DNA of 64,000 nucleotides from a bacterium (GCA_036504735.1 DASXUQ010000009.1:167204-231203), one strand, 5' to 3'. Shown: positions 17,501 to 26,610, counted from the stretch's first letter. Numbers and translations: made by a program. Notes: generated by a model not told the origin, from the sequence alone.

Positions 17501-18203
17501 CAAAGACACAATTCGAGACAGCAATGTTGGGCTGGTGCATGAGCAGCCCGACGCCGCCACCGCTCAAAGTTGTACGATTGCCGCGGAAGGTACACCGGGT
17601 CAGTTGCGGGCCGCTGTTGCGGCTGAACAGGCCGCCGCCACCGCCGAGCTGGGAAACGCAGTTCAGGATATCACAATCGGTGAAGGCAGGCGTCCCGCCA
17701 TCGCGGCAATAGATACCGCCGCCATCCAGCAGCGCATGACAGCGGCGGATGGTGCAGCGGGAAAAGGTGGGGGAGCAGTTCTGAACTTCGATCCCGCCGC
17801 CGTAGCGGTCATCGCCCGGAGAGGCGCCGAGCCCATCCTCGATGAGGCAGTAACTCATGGCCGACGTATTGTTCGCCGTAAGGAAGCGCACGCCCCGCCA
17901 GCGGGAAGGATTGGCCAAAGTGTCCGTGGTGAAGCGGATGGAATCGGTTACCGTGCCAAGGGCCTGGAGGGTGCCGCGCACATTGAAGCGGTATGGACCC
18001 ACAAAGCAGACCGAGACGCCGGGACCGATGGTCAGTGTCTGCGCCGCGCCCACCGTTACCGTGCGCTGAATCATGTAGGGGCTGTGGGCGGAGGTCCACG
18101 TGCCACTGATCAGCGAGTCCGAGACCCAAGTGGTGTCGGCATAGGCGAGGGCAGCAAAGGCTAAGAGAGCAAGAAGTAGAGTGGTAGCGCGGGGCATGGG
18201 CAT
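14535..18203 (-). CDS. Secreted parallel beta-helix protein, T9SS sorting domain (paralogue 2)
   Basis: This 1222-residue protein has a signal peptide ending at AYA, the same opening as paralogue 1 (DTTWVSDSLISGTWTSAHSP), two beta-helix units with many GGG turns, two Ig-like domains (~960-1130; paralogue 1 has one) and a sorting tail with VYPNPFNPAT and RKMLLLK. The ATG at 18203 is preceded by AAGGAAG. Outer ends are far more alike than the middles, as expected when duplicated genes exchange ends or when only the repeat interior diversifies. First gene of the pair, with about 455 bp of non-coding DNA upstream. Probably surface-exposed; ligand unknown. Confidence 0.88.
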   Translation of the reverse strand: MPMPRATTLLLALLAFAALAYADTTWVSDSLISGTWTSAHSPYMIQRTVTVGAAQTLTIGPGVSVCFVGPYRFNVRGTLQALGTVTDSIRFTTDTLANPSRWRGVRFLTANNTSAMSYCLIEDGLGASPGDDRYGGGIEVQNCSPTFSRCTIRRCHALLDGGGIYCRDGGTPAFTDCDILNCVSQLGGGGGLFSRNSGPQLTRCTFRGNRTTLSGGGVGLLMHQPNIAVSNCVFDGNSAGDGGGLFVCSRYWNGAATMRQCVFSGNTATRGGAAFDTSAIVSYVNCLFNSNVAAQGGALYSGDNSRNTLNFVTLDDNQSSTAALHCRNDSIILTGSIISRTAQGSGVYFSLPRSAQITYNDFYANATGPFSGNTPQNLGQLTRINPWGDSCDVALNLLLDPRFVNPDSANYRLSDSSHCLAASQDLTHQFYNDFEGLSRPSPSNSQPDMGAYENRLSSPVPHLTGNLSGLIGPGRFLVGENVAVRTNDTLTLAAGTTLSFAGGTGLLVYGLLKALGTEQDSVILTVDTVVFPQRWTGLQFIFSVRGCSLTYCRFSAASIPSGNGNSNVSINQTNPVFSHCGFERGRRGVTCNYDSSRFLFCSFTGNEGGMAGNTTHAVFQDCDFSNNRALTGYYNVGGGVYFSGNPNFTRCAFTMNSANEGGVVYGSGGAVFSQCQFFQNSAASGGAVSVSGNTMVFADCQFSLNTASGIGGAAYVRGPLTFSRCQFTQNLATHGGAAYMEYTGTPLFEECLFTGHSGGTLYVTNNAIVRRCTLSGNAGTTSDAAGITVSASTSSTPRITSTIIGNSQGAGIKFQQTSGVTVRFCDFFANSGGNFSGAVNYRPVGIGTLSRTNARGDSSDQYLNVFLNPLFADTAAHDFHLTETSPCIDAGDSGLTHDSDGSFADIGAFAFTQAAHPPLACALISPADSSTFTVDRFADFAWNRSSDPDRWDTVTYVLKLQAPDTIVSVYMQQDTALSINLHGLHFPTDTPLHWWVMTHSCYPNTSVASDTFLITLHTLPPRPPQPFTLISPANDSILTTDSAVAFVWSASIDPDAADTVTYDLHLTAPGISMAMSVHQDTMYTMDLRPLGIPNDTLISWWVSAHSLLPDTSITSDTFRFVLSIPNRLGAGHPLPTVFALHAVYPNPFNPATRISYDLPQPCEVRLKVFDMLGRQVATLVDQHMPAGSYVVEWNAQAYPSGMYFTILTAADKQFVRKMLLLK

Positions 18204-18564
18204 GGCTTCCTTGAAAACAGGTACTCCGCAGGAGAGGGGTCCGACGGTTTGGCTAAAGGTACAGAAATCAGGTTACAAGATCGGCGGTCAGCGAACAGGT
18301 CGCCTAAATTCTGCCATCTTGATACGACACCGATTTTTGCCAAGCGGGAAAGAGACTATTCAGGTAAAGATAACACAGAATGAGAGAAAGGGCAAGGGGG
18401 CAGGGGAAAAAGCAAGAAGTGAAGCGGGCAGACTCTGAGAGCGGGCTCTGCTTATTCCTGGGAGTATCCTTCGTCATGATTAGGCACCACGCTCCGGCAT
18501 GGTACGCATGGGGAAACCAGCATGCGGGAGCGCGCTGGCTAGTTTTCGTGAGGAGGGAAATGGA
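18204..18564. other. Intergenic region upstream of the beta-helix pair
   Basis: No gene with coding character. The part next to 18203 should hold the promoter for the two beta-helix genes. A purine-rich tract (AGAGAAAGGGCAAGGGGGCA) occurs around 18384. No known RNA motif is seen. Confidence 0.5.
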
Positions 18565-18594
18565 GACAGGGCGACCCGCAAAGGTCGCCCTGTC
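18565..18594 (-). terminator. Hairpin terminator after the metzincin/beta-helix gene
   Basis: GACAGGGCGACC (18565-18576) and GGTCGCCCTGTC (18583-18594) form a perfect 12-bp stem with a 6-nt loop, 65 nt after the stop at 18659. The same core with CACAAG before it (minus strand) recurs at 11182 and 26671. Confidence 0.75.
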
Positions 18595-18658
18595 TTGTGT
18601 TTTTATCCTTGTGCAGCGGGCGGATGCAATCCGCCCCTACGACAACCGCATGAGGCGG

Positions 18659-21600
18659 TTATTTCATCAGCAGCATCTTCTTGGTGGCCGTGAAATTTCC
18701 GGCTTTGATTTGGCAGAGGTACATGCCGGAGGCCAGATGGCGGCCATCCCACGTGACGGTGTAGCTGCCGGCGGGACGCGACTCGTTCACCAGTGTAGAC
18801 ACGAGCTGGCCGAGGGAATTGTAGACCTTCAGTTCCACCTGGACCGCTTCGGGCAGGTCGAAGCGGATCTCGGTCTGAGGGTTAAAGGGATTCGGGTAGT
18901 TCTGGAACAGACCGTAGCGGGTCGGGACCGGCAGGGTTTCTTCCTGAAGCGTCGTGCCGTGACCGGCATACAGGGTCAGGACGGAATCCAAGCGATGCTC
19001 GACGCGGGCCATGCGGTCGATCATTGTCTCGGACGCGAGCGATGCGTCGGTCTGGCCGCCGTTAACACCGCGCCGACTTCCTCCGGGATTCGTCACCTGC
19101 ATGCCGAATGCGATGTCATCCTGCTGCACCTCGGCCATCAGCAGTTTCAGGGATAGAGCCAGCCGGTCATAGGCCTTGTTGGTATGATCGAGCAGCGAGT
19201 CGAGTTCCACCTGAGCCGCCGTATAGTCTCCGTCTTCGGCCAGACACCAAGCGGCGTTGGACTTGCAGAGCGTAACCAGCGAGGAATCTTTCGAACTGTC
19301 GGCGGCGAGATCCTGGAAATAGCTGCGGATATTCTTCCATGACCATCCGATGGCTGACTTGCAGACCAGCAGGCGATCCGTGACTACGGTCTTGTAGGTT
19401 CCGCCGGGGTATTGAAGCAGATAGTTCTCATAGGACGTGACCGCGTCGGCGAATTGTGCGGCGCGTTCCTGATCCCACCCCTGCTTGAACAGCAGATAGT
19501 CGGGGGCAATCACGCAAGTGGTGGGAGGCGGATCCGTGCAGGGGACGGTCGCGCTCAACATGGAATCGATCACGGTGCTGGCGGGCAAGCGAGACAGAAT
19601 ATTCTGGCGATTGGTGGTGCCCCAGAAGTTGCGGCCGGCCTGCCACTGATCCGGCGGCATGATTTCGATTTCGTTGTCAATCAGCGTGTGGGCGTTCTGC
19701 GCGTCACTGATGGTGTTTTCGCCGCAGTACAAATCTGCCGTTCCGCCCTGCAAATAGATCTGGCCGTAGTCGTAGCCCAGCAGATTCAGCGCCTGCATGT
19801 TGTCCGAGAGTTTGTTGCGGGCGCTGGTGCCCATGTCCCCGTAGGCTTGCGGCAGCAGCAGCATCGCCGGTCCGGCGTTGTGGTCGAAGCTGTTGCAGGT
19901 CAGCGTGACCGCGCCTTCCAGCACTTCAAGACCCGGCCAATAGGCGAAGTCGGCGCGGTGCAGCCCGCCGTTGTTCTGGAAGATGTTGTTGGAGAGCGGA
20001 ATCTGATCGCAGCCCCAGATGCGCAGGCCGTAAACGCCGTTGCCGCTGAAGAGATTGTCATGCACGGCGACACTGCTGCGGAAGAGAAGCGCGCCCCGCA
20101 CGGAGTCATTTTGCAGGGTGCAGTGGCTCAGGGTGCCCGTGCTGCGGGCAAAGCCCACGCCGTTCCACTGACAATTTTCGGCGGTGACGTAGCTGATGGT
20201 AGCCCGGCTGTTGCTGACGCTGATGCCGTTGACCGCATTGCGGACGGTGGCGTAGCTGATGGAATTGGCGGGGTCGGCGCTGTTGCGGATGGAGAGGCCG
20301 GTCCACAGTCCGGTGGCGCCGGAACGGTCAAAGACGATGGGCGCCGCCGCCGTGCCGTTGGCGATAATCTTGCCGTTGACCGTGATGGACTTCTCGGGGG
20401 CGATTCTTATCTTGGTGCCGGGGTTAATGGTCAAGGTTGTTCCGGTGGCGATGGTGAGATTGTCATCTACCACCACGCTGTCCAGCCATAACGCACTGGT
20501 CGTGATTACCCCCGACCAATGACGGCTCGTGGCGTTTACCGTACAGGTGCCTGCCCAGTGATCCACGTTCAGAACTTGTATCCCTGCCATAGTCGGCAAA
20601 TCCTGCGCCCAAGGCGACGTATTTCGCTGAACGGCTGCGCTCGGATTACTTGTATCGCTGAAGACACGCCCGGTCCCGAAGAACGTGGCACCGGTACCGG
20701 CAGAATGTGCTTCTGTCGGAGTGCAATAAGCGAGCTGCGGGTGCGTCCACGCATCGTTATGTTCCCACATGAAGTCGAAGCTATCAAGACCCGTCACAGT
20801 GTTCCGAATCAACTCGTTCTCGCCCGTATTGAGGGAACACGGAATTGTGTTAAATGGCGGGTCGAGCCAGCAGTGCCAGGTCGTATCCACATTTTCCCAT
20901 CGTTCCGTCCATGTGTATTGACCCGAAGCCAGTTCGACATCAAACCGCTTGTGGCGACGATCATTTTGGCTTTGTGTGGGATTCGCGTGCATGATCATCA
21001 CACCGTCTGCTGGCCAGAGGCGATCCCACGGCTTATTACGCGTGACGGCCGTCGCTAGGAAGTATTGGTCACTGCCCTGACCTGAACGGTAAGAAGGAAA
21101 TTTCAGGCAAGCGTTCGATGTGCCCTGCAAATGATCGGTCATGACGTAGTTCATCAGCGGATGATCCACGGTGACCGTTGACATCCAGTTGATGCCATTG
21201 CGCCAGTAAGGGTTGTAAGGGCACACCTCGCCTTCCAGGTAACCGTTCTCCGGATCACGAAACCCATTCCCGGCGCTCATGGGATCGAGTGCTCCACAAC
21301 CAATATGGCTGCCTTCGCTCAGGTCCACATAGTTGCAATCACCGAAGCCATGCCAGTGAAAGCCGCCGATTTGATGTCCGAGTTCGTGGGCTGCGATTGT
21401 TATGTTCGGCCAGTATGCAGCCGAAACAGGATCCGACACACCCCACCCTTGGCAGAAGCTGTTTGTATACGCTTGTTCGGCAACACTCCAGCAGGTTACG
21501 CCAGTTCGGACACGGATGAACTGTCCCAGGCTATTCGTCTGGTGTGTGGAGGTGTACCAATCAGCCAAGCCCGATACTCCGCCGCCTTCCGCTTGACAAG

Positions 21601-22168
21601 CCTCGGCCAGGCCGTAGATGTCAAAGATTGTGTATTCGACATCCTGAGAAGAAGGGGTCGGGAGGAACTCATGTAGATCTACAAAGGAGTCTACCTTGGC
21701 CATGATGTTGTTAAAGAACGCCGTTCCGCCGCTCTGGTCACTATGGATGGGGCGTACCGCCTGATTCGGATCGCACTTGAATACGGTGATGCTGTCCCTG
21801 CCGACCACTTTCCCGTACACGCCGAACTTTCGCCCGGACTGGTCGAGATAGTAGCGGGACAAGCTCCACGGCACAGTCGAATCGAGCGCGGCACTTGCCC
21901 AAGATGGCATCCGGTAGGTTACCGGATTGCAGACGCGCTGTCCTGGATCGTGTCCGATGGGCCAACTCTGGGGAAGTGAAGCGGAATCCGCGGTGCAGAC
22001 AATCCACAGAATCTTGACTCGTCCCGTCCCGCTCGTAATACCCGTAATGGGCGTCCCTGAGTTGACCGCTTCGCAATCCACGCGGGGAATGCGGGGGTCA
22101 TATGGTGCTTGCGCAAAGCCCCAAGCGGCAAGCACTACCAGGAATGTGATCAGCCAGAATAGACGCAT
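18659..22168 (-). CDS. Secreted metzincin-like metallopeptidase with beta-helix and T9SS tail
   Basis: This 1169-residue protein has a signal peptide (MRLFWLITFLVVLAAWGFAQ), a peptidase domain with HELGHQIGGFH at 261-271 (HExxHxxGxxH) and a DPMSAG Met-turn near 297, a right-handed beta-helix segment (~565-850), a helical repeat region (~890-1010) and a sorting tail with NYPNPFNP and KKMLLMK. The layout recalls M6/immune-inhibitor-A-like secreted peptidases, but the motif HxxGxxH is of the metzincin type, so the exact family is open. It probably degrades extracellular protein. AGGAGG sits 5 nt before ATG 22168. It follows the beta-propeller gene by 19 bp, so the two are one operon. Confidence 0.85.
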   Translation of the reverse strand: MRLFWLITFLVVLAAWGFAQAPYDPRIPRVDCEAVNSGTPITGITSGTGRVKILWIVCTADSASLPQSWPIGHDPGQRVCNPVTYRMPSWASAALDSTVPWSLSRYYLDQSGRKFGVYGKVVGRDSITVFKCDPNQAVRPIHSDQSGGTAFFNNIMAKVDSFVDLHEFLPTPSSQDVEYTIFDIYGLAEACQAEGGGVSGLADWYTSTHQTNSLGQFIRVRTGVTCWSVAEQAYTNSFCQGWGVSDPVSAAYWPNITIAAHELGHQIGGFHWHGFGDCNYVDLSEGSHIGCGALDPMSAGNGFRDPENGYLEGEVCPYNPYWRNGINWMSTVTVDHPLMNYVMTDHLQGTSNACLKFPSYRSGQGSDQYFLATAVTRNKPWDRLWPADGVMIMHANPTQSQNDRRHKRFDVELASGQYTWTERWENVDTTWHCWLDPPFNTIPCSLNTGENELIRNTVTGLDSFDFMWEHNDAWTHPQLAYCTPTEAHSAGTGATFFGTGRVFSDTSNPSAAVQRNTSPWAQDLPTMAGIQVLNVDHWAGTCTVNATSRHWSGVITTSALWLDSVVVDDNLTIATGTTLTINPGTKIRIAPEKSITVNGKIIANGTAAAPIVFDRSGATGLWTGLSIRNSADPANSISYATVRNAVNGISVSNSRATISYVTAENCQWNGVGFARSTGTLSHCTLQNDSVRGALLFRSSVAVHDNLFSGNGVYGLRIWGCDQIPLSNNIFQNNGGLHRADFAYWPGLEVLEGAVTLTCNSFDHNAGPAMLLLPQAYGDMGTSARNKLSDNMQALNLLGYDYGQIYLQGGTADLYCGENTISDAQNAHTLIDNEIEIMPPDQWQAGRNFWGTTNRQNILSRLPASTVIDSMLSATVPCTDPPPTTCVIAPDYLLFKQGWDQERAAQFADAVTSYENYLLQYPGGTYKTVVTDRLLVCKSAIGWSWKNIRSYFQDLAADSSKDSSLVTLCKSNAAWCLAEDGDYTAAQVELDSLLDHTNKAYDRLALSLKLLMAEVQQDDIAFGMQVTNPGGSRRGVNGGQTDASLASETMIDRMARVEHRLDSVLTLYAGHGTTLQEETLPVPTRYGLFQNYPNPFNPQTEIRFDLPEAVQVELKVYNSLGQLVSTLVNESRPAGSYTVTWDGRHLASGMYLCQIKAGNFTATKKMLLMK

Positions 22169-22187
22169 AGCGGCCTCCTGTCAAAAG

Positions 22188-23351
22188 TTACTCTATCGTA
22201 TTGTACTTGGTACTTACTGTACCGTGATAAAGCTGAATGGAAATGAGATAGGTCCCAGCCGACAGCGATAGTTTCGGTAGGACGCTTGAACTGTGCTGGC
22301 CGTCTGAAGTGAAGGTGACGGGATATTGTCCTACCAGTCGTCCAAGGATGTCATGGATTTTTACTACTTGCTCCCCGTGGAGGGCTACGCCGGATAACGC
22401 CAGCCTAAGACTTCCTGAACCCTCCCCAATGGCAGATAGCGTTGGTTTGGGCTTCGACTCTTGATGCTGCCGGGGGGTTGCTGCCACGTTGGAGGTGTCG
22501 ATGGTGACCGCGATACGGTAGGCTTCGCAGGGGTAGGGCGATTCACGAATCCATAGGGTTCTTCCATCTACCGCCATGCAGGGATCGGCGTCGCAGCTTA
22601 CTTGCGGGTAATTGTTGGGAGGCGAAGGCAACGGTACGGCTTGTTGCCACACTCCGTTCACCTTTTCGCTGACATAGATGTCGCCCATCATTTGGCCCGT
22701 GTGCCAGAAAAAGATGCGGTTGTTATCTGGCGATAAACACGGGTGCTCGTGCCCAGACAGGTGGCCGAGATCATTGATTTCCGGGGGGTACAAATTGGCC
22801 GGCCCCCATGTGCCATCGGCCTGCCTTTCGTGCCAGTAGATCACCGGAAAGACACCGTATCCGCCCCTGCTGGAGGACACCAGCAGAGTTCCCCCGTCCC
22901 GACTGATGCCCACGGAGAATTCCCGGTCGCTGGAACTGACATTCGGCCCGGCATTATGCACTGGTCCCCAGCAGGTGTCACACGGCCCGGTGCGAATGGT
23001 GTAGTAAACGTCCCACAGGCCGAAGTTCTCGCAATCCGTGCGCGCGTCGCCGATGAAGTAGAGGGTGTCATTATTCGGACTGACAGCCGGACATCTCTGT
23101 GTCGGGGTCAGGCATATGCGGTCTGGCATGTCTGTTCGCGGCCCCCACGCCGAATCAACCGACGGGCGAGAGAAGACACCCAAGCAGGCCATACTGCTCA
23201 TATAGAGGTGCAGGTTATCGTTGCTGATCCACGGGGACTCCGCTCCCGTTCCCGGCTGTGGACAACGAGTGGTATCAGGAATCGTCCATTGGGCAAAGCC
23301 TGTGGTCAGGCCGAAGAGGAGCAGGGTAAAAGCAAATAGTAGGTATTTCAT
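22188..23351 (-). CDS. Secreted PD40-type beta-propeller protein
   Basis: This 387-residue protein has a signal peptide (MKYLLFAFTLLLFGLTTGFA) and repeated blades with TolB/PD40-like signatures: WISNDNLHLYMSS, CPAVSPNNDTLYFIG, VGISRDGGTLLVSS and CLSPDNNRIFFW. A C-terminal domain (~300-387) resembles the sorting-tail fold (VKIHDILGRLVGQYPV) but lacks the YPNPF motif and the basic KKMLL end, so type IX export is uncertain. An upstream in-frame start exists (23405), but ATG 23351 has AAGGA 9 nt away and starts the signal peptide. It is first in an operon with the metallopeptidase and shares its upstream sequence with the 7.8-9.5 kb gene. Confidence 0.75.
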   Translation of the reverse strand: MKYLLFAFTLLLFGLTTGFAQWTIPDTTRCPQPGTGAESPWISNDNLHLYMSSMACLGVFSRPSVDSAWGPRTDMPDRICLTPTQRCPAVSPNNDTLYFIGDARTDCENFGLWDVYYTIRTGPCDTCWGPVHNAGPNVSSSDREFSVGISRDGGTLLVSSSRGGYGVFPVIYWHERQADGTWGPANLYPPEINDLGHLSGHEHPCLSPDNNRIFFWHTGQMMGDIYVSEKVNGVWQQAVPLPSPPNNYPQVSCDADPCMAVDGRTLWIRESPYPCEAYRIAVTIDTSNVAATPRQHQESKPKPTLSAIGEGSGSLRLALSGVALHGEQVVKIHDILGRLVGQYPVTFTSDGQHSSSVLPKLSLSAGTYLISIQLYHGTVSTKYNTIE

Positions 23352-23504
23352 GAAGGCGTTCCTTTCAGGAAGTTGTGGCTCGCTGTGCGACGAGGCAAAA
23401 GGCAAAGGCGATCATGGGGAGTCTCTTCTGAGCAACTTTGCATAGAAAAGAAGATATCAATTTGTCAAGCGGAGTCAATAGGGTAAACGCCTTGGCGAAT
23501 ATTC

Positions 23505-23645
23505 TAACTTCAATAATTTCCTCGACCTCCTGTTTGATGTTGAAGTTGTAAGGGCATTACCAAAAATATGGCGTGGTATATGCGGAATATGGGTGGCTTT
23601 CAGCTAACGATGTGCTATATATTACGAATTTATTTTCGTAAGTAG
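23505..23645. repeat. Conserved upstream sequence, copy 2
   Basis: Matches 9591-9735 in order and spacing. In this copy AACTTCAA (23506-23513) and TTGAAGTT (23540-23547) are perfect inverted repeats around CGACCTCCTGTTTGA; in copy 1 the same pair has one mismatch. The function is unknown: a promoter region, a structured leader or a dispersed repeat are all possible. Confidence 0.7.
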
Positions 23646-23681
23646 TTTTGATACAAGATGATATTATAAGACAGGCCAACA

Positions 23682-23710
23682 GAAAGGGCGGATCCGCAGG
23701 TCCGCCCTTC
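23682..23710 (-). terminator. Hairpin terminator after the Cys-rich secreted protein
   Basis: AAGGGCGGA (23684-23692) and TCCGCCCTT (23701-23709) form a perfect 9-bp stem with an 8-nt loop. It is 55 nt after the stop at 23764; minus-strand read continues TCTGTTGG. Confidence 0.65.
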
Positions 23711-23763
23711 CATCCGTGAGTGTCCGGGCGGCGCAAAACCGCCCGGTGCTGGCTGGGGAAACG

Positions 23764-26199
23764 CTATTTCATCAGGAGCATTTTTCTCTCGGCCACAAAC
23801 TGATTGACCTCGATGCGGTAGAGATACACACCCGAAGGAAGGTAGGATGCATCGAAACTCAACACATGGTGGCCGGGATTGAGAGTCCCGTTGACGATGA
23901 CGGCGACCTGCTGGCCGAGCAGATTGTACAGGCCAAGCGACACATGGCCCTGCTCGAGCAGATCGAAGGCAATGCGCGTCGTGGGATTAAAAGGATTGGG
24001 GTAATTCTGGTAGAGCGCGTACTGGATGATCAGCGCCTGACCATCGGTTTCCGGCGTGGCTTCCACGCTCTTAAGCAGCGACCGCCCGCCGTTCAGGTCC
24101 ACACCGTACAGGTCAAAGTGGGCGACGCGGCCATTTTCCAATCCGGTTTCGGTCCAGGTGTAGCTGTGGCCTGTCGGTGAGTTGCCTTGCGAGGAAATGG
24201 TGGCGACCCGCTGCCCATCACGTTCAATGTCGAAGTGGTCATTGCTGGTTTCGGAGGCCGTCTGCCAGTGCAGGGTGACTTCATTGCGCCCGGCGGTGGC
24301 CGTGAGCGAAGCCAGTTCCACCGGCAGGATGACATCACTGTGAATGCTGAGGGTGATGTCTCCGCAGTCAAAGCTGAAGCGGGAAACGGCGACATAGTAG
24401 ACACCTGCCGCAAGGTGCAGACTGTCGATCCGTTCGGCATGGGTGATGGATGTGTCCGAAGAAGCGATGCAGGTGCCGGTGGGATTGGAGCAATCGGTGA
24501 ACACCATGATCTGCGCATCACCGCCGATGGCACTGAGGTCTACAATGGCCGGCGCCGCCGGATGAATGCGGAAGATGACCGCCCGGCCCGCGGCATACAT
24601 GGTGCCGCTGCAGGCCCGCTCAAAGACAAAGGGCAACGGACTGGTGGCACAGCAGGTGTTTACCAGCAGGCTGAAGTCTGTGGTCTCGCCGACATTGATG
24701 GGGTTGGCGCAGTAGTCCCGCAGCGGACAGCAGGACGTGGCGATTTTATAGCGGTTCAGGCAGGCGCCGTCGCCGTGGACATCGAGATAGAAGGTAACCG
24801 GAATGTCCCCGGGGTTGGTAAGGACCCAGCCGGTCGAACTGCCGGAGTCAAGCAGCTCGCAGTTTTCACCCCGCACATCACTTTGGATGCAGGGCGAAGG
24901 CAGCGAGTCACAGTCTGTTCCCGCCGAAGGGATGACCGTCATCACCGAGCGCTCGCGAACGGAAACCCGGTACACGTCATGGTCATCGGCGGGGCATAGG
25001 GTGCCATACAGCAGCGTTTCCACCACACCGGTATCATCAGTGGGGCAGGTGATGGTGAGCGGATCAAGCTGCGAAGGACAGATATTATTGGGTTCGGTTT
25101 CGGCGGGAGTGCCGCAGGGAAGAATGTCCGTGCAGTTCGGCTGGTGGCAGTTGATGCCGTTATCGGTGATGTCCAGCCGGAACCCCCCGTAGGCCCCCTG
25201 ATAGCCATGCACCAGCATAAAATACTGCACGCCGGCCACCGAGCACCAGGTGACCTGCGAGCGGTTGTCGCAATAGTCATCATTGCCGCCGACGCAGGTC
25301 AGACTCGGACAGGGGCCGAGGAAGACACTGAGTTCGGTATCCCAATCGGCGGAAACGTCGCATAGGGAAGCGGTCATCATGTTGCCGGTGCCATTGACAC
25401 GGTACCAGACGCCGGGCGCAGTAGGCGCGTCGGCATTGCCGCAGGCGGGAATCGCATCCAGCGACGCATGGAGCGTGGTGCCCATAGTCTGGGACGGTAC
25501 GGCCACCTGCTCGGCATTCACGCACAGATCATTGGCCGGCGGAACATTGGGCCCATAAGCCCGGAAGTTGTACGGGCTGGCGGTGGACGTGTTGTACTTG
25601 CCGCATTCGATGTAGATGATCTGTCCGGTGGAAAGAGCCAGCGTGAGGGAGGGGTCGTAATCGCTGCCGCAGGAGTTGTCATCGGCGACGTTGTTCCCCG
25701 CACAGCAGGTGCCTTCGGTCCAGAGCCGCATGTAGGTGTCTCCGGAACTGCCGCACATGTTGAAAGTGTGGTTGCCGTTCTGGATAGCCGTGTAGCGGTA
25801 GAACACATCGCGGTAAGGACGCCCTGCACAGTTGTCTGTTGAGCCCAGCGTACCGGACTCACTGAAGGGCAGCGCGGGAATGGTAAAGGCATTGGCACAA
25901 TCTTCCCCCCCTTGGCGGGTATCGGTTGTGCTGGAAGCGGACGGCATCTTATCCAGTGCCCCGCCCCGGGTGCCGCGGGATTCTCCAGTCAATTCATCGA
26001 TACGGTCAAACAGAGCCGGATCAGGCTCCTGATCAAGGGCTCGAGCTTGATCAATCTGCGCCATAATCTGCTGGATTTCCACTTTGGGTGGAAGCGGCGC
26101 TTTTCCAAGGGTCGCACCGGACCGGATCACACTGGGGGTAGCAAAGAGCGAGGTGCTCATGATCAGGATAAAGGTACACAGCCAGTAAGAACTCTTCAT
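23764..26199 (-). CDS. Secreted Cys-rich protein with PPC-like domains and T9SS tail
   Basis: This 811-residue protein has a signal peptide (MKSSYWLCTFILIMSTSLFA), a helical segment (~30-75), then several beta-sandwich repeats that resemble bacterial pre-peptidase C-terminal domains: GEDCANAFTIPALPF, PANDLCVNAEQVAVP, and YVAVSRFSFDCGDITLS-type strands. It has many paired cysteines, an FN3-like domain (VTLHWQTASETSNDHFDIER) and a sorting tail with NYPNPFNPTTRI and RKMLLMK. The role is probably substrate binding or surface attachment. ATG 26199 has AGGAG 6 nt upstream; the longer start at 26229 has none. It appears to be monocistronic. The FN3 module and tail are closely related to those of the next gene (26728-27957). 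Confidence 0.83.
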   Translation of the reverse strand: MKSSYWLCTFILIMSTSLFATPSVIRSGATLGKAPLPPKVEIQQIMAQIDQARALDQEPDPALFDRIDELTGESRGTRGGALDKMPSASSTTDTRQGGEDCANAFTIPALPFSESGTLGSTDNCAGRPYRDVFYRYTAIQNGNHTFNMCGSSGDTYMRLWTEGTCCAGNNVADDNSCGSDYDPSLTLALSTGQIIYIECGKYNTSTASPYNFRAYGPNVPPANDLCVNAEQVAVPSQTMGTTLHASLDAIPACGNADAPTAPGVWYRVNGTGNMMTASLCDVSADWDTELSVFLGPCPSLTCVGGNDDYCDNRSQVTWCSVAGVQYFMLVHGYQGAYGGFRLDITDNGINCHQPNCTDILPCGTPAETEPNNICPSQLDPLTITCPTDDTGVVETLLYGTLCPADDHDVYRVSVRERSVMTVIPSAGTDCDSLPSPCIQSDVRGENCELLDSGSSTGWVLTNPGDIPVTFYLDVHGDGACLNRYKIATSCCPLRDYCANPINVGETTDFSLLVNTCCATSPLPFVFERACSGTMYAAGRAVIFRIHPAAPAIVDLSAIGGDAQIMVFTDCSNPTGTCIASSDTSITHAERIDSLHLAAGVYYVAVSRFSFDCGDITLSIHSDVILPVELASLTATAGRNEVTLHWQTASETSNDHFDIERDGQRVATISSQGNSPTGHSYTWTETGLENGRVAHFDLYGVDLNGGRSLLKSVEATPETDGQALIIQYALYQNYPNPFNPTTRIAFDLLEQGHVSLGLYNLLGQQVAVIVNGTLNPGHHVLSFDASYLPSGVYLYRIEVNQFVAERKMLLMK

Positions 26200-26229
26200 T
26201 ATGGCTCCTGTGAATATAATAATGCTCAA

Positions 26230-26455
26230 GATGGTCCGTAAATGGTAACAGAAATATAGGAGCTATCCTGAAGCGAGGCAATCTCAGCACAATTATTACA
26301 GAAAAACACCACCCCGTTTTGCTCCCGCTGTAGGTTGATCGAACGGATTTTTATAGTTGCTATAGGTAGTAATTGGGATGGCGAGAGATCGGGAAAGGAT
26401 GCAATATCTCCGGCACACCCAGAGCACAGGCCCGCCTTGAACAAATTAGACCATA
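26230..26455. other. Intergenic region upstream of the PPC-like gene
   Basis: AT-richer DNA that should contain the promoter for the gene starting at 26199. No gene or known RNA is seen. Confidence 0.4.
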
Positions 26456-26610
26456 GAGGCGCAGGGGTAACCCCTGCACCCGGGGCCGGCTTTGCCGGGG
26501 GGACAGCGCGGGGGTACCGCGCGGTCCCTTCCGCATTGATCCCTAGCGGCGGCCTCTGGTCCGGCGGAGCCGAGATCTCGCCTTCAGCGGACCGTCAGCC
26601 CGGAGGGCAG
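26456..26610. repeat. Large GC-rich mosaic repeat
   Basis: Member of a dispersed family: GCAGGGGTAACCCCTGCACC hairpin, a CCGGGGCCGG-CCGGGG block, CAGCGCGG-CCGCGCGGTCCCTTCCG, then TTGATCCCTAGCGGCGGCCT and a GAGATCTCG end. Related copies are at 28247-28355, 54343-54572 (inverted), 38229-38350, 10947-11165, 57133-57180 and 57893-57945. Confidence 0.75.
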
